Assembly (NCBI GenBank): GCA_021802185.1
Contig: JAKAAV010000113.1
Coordinates: forward strand, 1 to 7,208
Reading direction: 5' to 3'
Origin: Chloroflexota bacterium
GTDB taxonomy: Bacteria > Chloroflexota > Limnocylindria > Limnocylindrales > CSP1-4
Length of the DNA: 7,208 bases
The position numbers were made by a program, and so were the translations under genes. The notes under the pieces were generated by a model. It had not been told where the DNA came from and did not search any database. It saw only the letters and a program-made list of their open reading frames with translations. Below, piece by piece: positions 5,141 through 7,208 of this stretch. The number at the start of each line of letters is the position of its first letter. Position 1 is the stretch's first letter.

Positions 5141-6337
5141 ATGCCCGAGCTCCCCGAGGTCGAGACGATCGCGCGCGACCTGCGCCCGCTCGTCGTCGGC
5201 CGGACGATCACCGGCGCGTGGACCGACTGGCCGCGGGTGGTGGCACACCCGGAGGTCGGCGCGTTCGTCGCGGGCGTGACGGGTCGGGAGGTGCGAGGCG
5301 TCGAGCGGCGCGCGAAGTGGCTCCTGCTCGACCTCGACGGCGGGCTCGTGCTCGCGATCCAGGTCAAGATGACCGGCCAGCTGTTCGTCGTTCCGGCCGC
5401 GGCGCCGCACGACCGCCACGTGCACTTCGCGGTCGACCTGGACGACGGGCGCCAGCTCCGCCTGCGCGACATGCGGAAGTTCGCGCGGGTCGGGCTGTAC
5501 CGGCGCGACGAGGCCGGGCGGGTGGCGCGCGACGGTCGCGAGGCCGGCGTCGCGGAGGATCTGTTCGCCCACCACGGGCCGGAGCCGCTCGACCCCTCGT
5601 TCACGCTCGCGCGGCTCCACGAACGTCTCCGCGCGCGCCGCGGCCGGCTCAAGCCGCTCCTGCTCGACCAGTCGTTCATCGCCGGCGTCGGCAACATCTA
5701 CGCCGACGAGGCCCTCTGGCGGGCGCGGCTCCATCCGCTGCGGACCGTCTCGACGCTCCGTGCCGACGACGAGCGGCGGCTGTACCGGTCGCTGCTCGAC
5801 GTCCTCCGTGAGGCCGTCGAACGGCGTGGGAGCTCCGTCGACGACTACACGGCGCCCGACGGCGACGGCGAGATGCAGGAGCACCTGCAGGCCTACCAGC
5901 GAACGGGGCTGCCGTGCCTGCGCTGCGGCCGGCCCATGCGCCGCATCGTCGTGGGCCAGCGTGGCACCCATTTCTGCTCGTGGTGCCAGCGTCTGCCGGC
6001 CGCTGACCGTGGCGGCGTGGCCGCGATCCTCGCGAGGGAGGCCGGCGTCGGGTTGCGCGAGAACCGCTCGCGCCACCGGGGGCGCGGGCGTCGCTGGACC
6101 GAGCTCGGTGGGGACGACGTGGTCGGCCTGACGCCCGGCGAAGCCCGGCGCGCGGCGGCGACGGCGCGCGGCGAGGAGGCGCGCTCGCGTTCGGAGCGCG
6201 TGCGACGCGCGGCGGAGACGCGTCGCAGGAGCGCGCGGGCGAACGCAGGCGAGCGGGCCGAAGTCGGGGTGAGCGGCGGCGCGGACGCGGGCGAGGGCCC
6301 CGAGGTCCACGCGCGCGGCGACGGCCGCCCGGACTGA
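5141..6337 (+). CDS. mutM: Formamidopyrimidine-DNA glycosylase / AP lyase (Fpg) with a long Arg-rich C-terminal tail
   Basis: Excises 8-oxoguanine and formamidopyrimidines and cuts the abasic site, starting base-excision repair. The start is fixed by MPELPEVET: P2 becomes the N-terminal proline nucleophile after Met removal, with E3 and E6 following. K59 (RRAKWLLLD) matches the phosphate-binding lysine 57 of E. coli. M77 and R112/F114 (MRKF) match the void-filling triad that stands in for the flipped base. The helix-two-turn-helix contains IAGVGNIYADE (180-190). The zinc finger is C259-x2-C262-x16-C279-x2-C282 with R274 in QRGTHFC. An ordinary Fpg ends soon after the last cysteine (~270-290 residues). 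This one continues to 398 with a tail holding 24 Arg and no Lys, including a predicted helix around 333-365. mutM begins 2 bp after the LysR-type stop and ends 1 bp before the ABC-F gene, so cotranscription is likely. Sure of the family; tail role unknown. Confidence 0.96.
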   Translation: MPELPEVETIARDLRPLVVGRTITGAWTDWPRVVAHPEVGAFVAGVTGREVRGVERRAKWLLLDLDGGLVLAIQVKMTGQLFVVPAAAPHDRHVHFAVDLDDGRQLRLRDMRKFARVGLYRRDEAGRVARDGREAGVAEDLFAHHGPEPLDPSFTLARLHERLRARRGRLKPLLLDQSFIAGVGNIYADEALWRARLHPLRTVSTLRADDERRLYRSLLDVLREAVERRGSSVDDYTAPDGDGEMQEHLQAYQRTGLPCLRCGRPMRRIVVGQRGTHFCSWCQRLPAADRGGVAAILAREAGVGLRENRSRHRGRGRRWTELGGDDVVGLTPGEARRAAATARGEEARSRSERVRRAAETRRRSARANAGERAEVGVSGGADAGEGPEVHARGDGRPD

Positions 6338-6338
6338 G

Positions 6339-7208
6339 ATGTCGATCCTTCGGTTCGAGCACGTCCGGCGCGAGGTCGGCACGTTCCTGATCCTCGACGA
6401 CGTGACCGCCGCCATCGCGCACGGCGAGCGGATCGGCCTGGTCGGCGTGAACGGCGCCGGCAAGACGACGCTGCTTCGGCTGGCGACCGGTGTCGACGAG
6501 CCTGACGGCGGCGTGGTCGGGCGCAAGCGTGGGCTGCGTGTCGGGATGCTGGCCCAGGAGAGCAACCTCGACGAGCGATTCACGTCGGCGGCGACGCTTC
6601 GCGCGGCCGTCCGTGCCGGGGCGGAGGAGACCGAGCGGCTCGAGTCGGAGCTCGCGGCGCTCGAGGCGGCCGGGGCCGAGGCGGTCAGCTCGCCGCGCTA
6701 CGCGGACCTGCGGCACCGATTCGAGGCACTCGACGGGTACCGGCTCGACCTGCACGTCGACGAGGTCCTGAGCGGTCTCGGCTTCGACCGCGGCCAGTGG
6801 GAGCGTCCGCCGACGGGCCTGTCCGGCGGCGAGCAGACACGAGCCGCGCTCGCGCGGCTCATGGTGGCCGATCCCGACCTGCTGCTGCTCGACGAGCCGA
6901 CGAACCACCTCGACGTCGGCGCGCTCGAGTGGCTCGAGCTGGCGCTCGCCCGCCGGACGCGCGCCGTGCTCGTCGCGTCGCACGATCGCGCCTTCCTCGA
7001 CGCCGTCGTCGAGCGGGTGTGGGAGTTGCGCAACCGACGGCTCGAGACGTTCCGCGGCTCGTACAGCGCGTACGCGGTCCAAGCAGCCGAGCGCGACGAG
7101 CAGCTGCGGCGGCAGGCCGACGCGACGCAGGACGCGGCGGCGCGTGAGGCGGAGCTGATCCAGAACTACCGGAGCCACCGCAACTACGCGAAGATGCACG
7201 AGCACGAG
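6339..7208 (+). CDS. ABC-F family ATPase, N-terminal domain and start of linker (3' end outside window)
   Basis: ABC-F proteins are soluble twin ATPases without membrane segments; most act on the ribosome, in translation-state control or antibiotic protection. The visible 290 residues hold the complete first ATPase domain: Walker A GVNGAGKTT (36-44), signature LSGGEQTR (161-168), Walker B LLLLDE ending at D185-E186, the ABC-F hallmark DEPTNHLD (185-192) and H-loop H215 in SHDRAFL. Residues ~240-290 (GSYSAYAVQ, then a run of Arg/Gln/Glu/Ala) are the start of the charged helical linker that reaches the ribosomal peptidyl site in this family; the second ATPase domain lies beyond the edge. The ATG at 6339 is one base after the mutM stop and has no strong ribosome-binding site, so translation is probably coupled. 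The subfamily (EttA, Uup, YbiT-like or resistance type) cannot be decided from this half. Confidence 0.93.
   Translation, partial: MSILRFEHVRREVGTFLILDDVTAAIAHGERIGLVGVNGAGKTTLLRLATGVDEPDGGVVGRKRGLRVGMLAQESNLDERFTSAATLRAAVRAGAEETERLESELAALEAAGAEAVSSPRYADLRHRFEALDGYRLDLHVDEVLSGLGFDRGQWERPPTGLSGGEQTRAALARLMVADPDLLLLDEPTNHLDVGALEWLELALARRTRAVLVASHDRAFLDAVVERVWELRNRRLETFRGSYSAYAVQAAERDEQLRRQADATQDAAAREAELIQNYRSHRNYAKMHEHE

Noticed and set aside
4934..7205. Very long minus-strand frames (over 500 codons) opposite mutM and ABC-F
   Set aside because: Antisense to two genes with complete family motifs; Arg/Pro/Ala/Ser-rich translations without domains.
1..7208. CRISPR arrays, tRNA or rRNA genes, insertion sequences, attachment sites, a defence or biosynthetic system
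   Set aside because: No spaced direct repeats, clover-leaf-like sequence, transposase motifs or terminal inverted repeats were seen. Apart from the left-edge chimera and the small membrane gene, the genes are familiar housekeeping and regulatory types.

Overview
The window is very GC-rich bacterial DNA (roughly 70% GC). Codon third positions are almost all G or C, and ribosome-binding sites are weak or absent. Gene content is mostly housekeeping: DNA polymerase I, the 8-oxoguanine glycosylase Fpg/MutM, an ABC-F ATPase and a LysR-type regulator. This style suggests a high-GC Chloroflexota (Limnocylindria-like) or actinobacterial lineage. That placement is inference from composition and gene style; there is no rRNA or other marker here to prove it.

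Layout. Positions 1-537 (+) hold the 3' part of an open frame that enters from the left edge. Its first ~42 codons match the ATP-binding segment of homoserine kinase (ThrB, GHMP family). They run straight into an Ala/Pro/Ser/Thr/Gly-rich stretch and a C-terminal membrane helix instead of the rest of a kinase. A 159-bp gap with a TACAAT -10-like hexamer precedes polA (697-3753, +), a 1018-residue Pol I with an active-looking 5' nuclease and polymerase and a degenerate 3'-5' exonuclease. A long disordered linker in polA carries a possible beta-clamp motif. A perfect 12-bp-stem hairpin at 3824-3859 lies between polA and a convergent 47-codon gene (3881-4024, -) for a single-pass membrane protein. 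That small gene is divergent from a LysR-type regulator (4080-5138, +). The 55-bp AT-richer gap between them holds a good promoter for the regulator (TTGATG-N17-TTCAAT) and an imperfect dyad with LysR-box T-N11-A spacing.

The regulator is followed after 2 bp by mutM (5141-6337, +), which has an unusual ~112-residue Arg-rich tail after its zinc finger. After 1 more bp comes an ABC-F gene (6339-7208, +) that runs off the right edge. LysR-mutM-ABC-F therefore looks like one operon, though a weak internal promoter just ahead of mutM is possible.

How it fits together. MutM removes oxidised purines, and Pol I fills the gaps left by base-excision repair. polA and mutM are neighbours in other bacteria, for example Bacillus. 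Here a regulator/small-membrane-protein cassette sits between them and may put mutM under LysR-linked control. The points most worth checking are the ThrB-like chimera at the left edge, the unlisted-type small membrane gene with its shared regulatory gap, the MutM tail and the PolA clamp motif. I did not see CRISPR arrays, tRNAs, rRNAs, insertion sequences or a clear new defence system.
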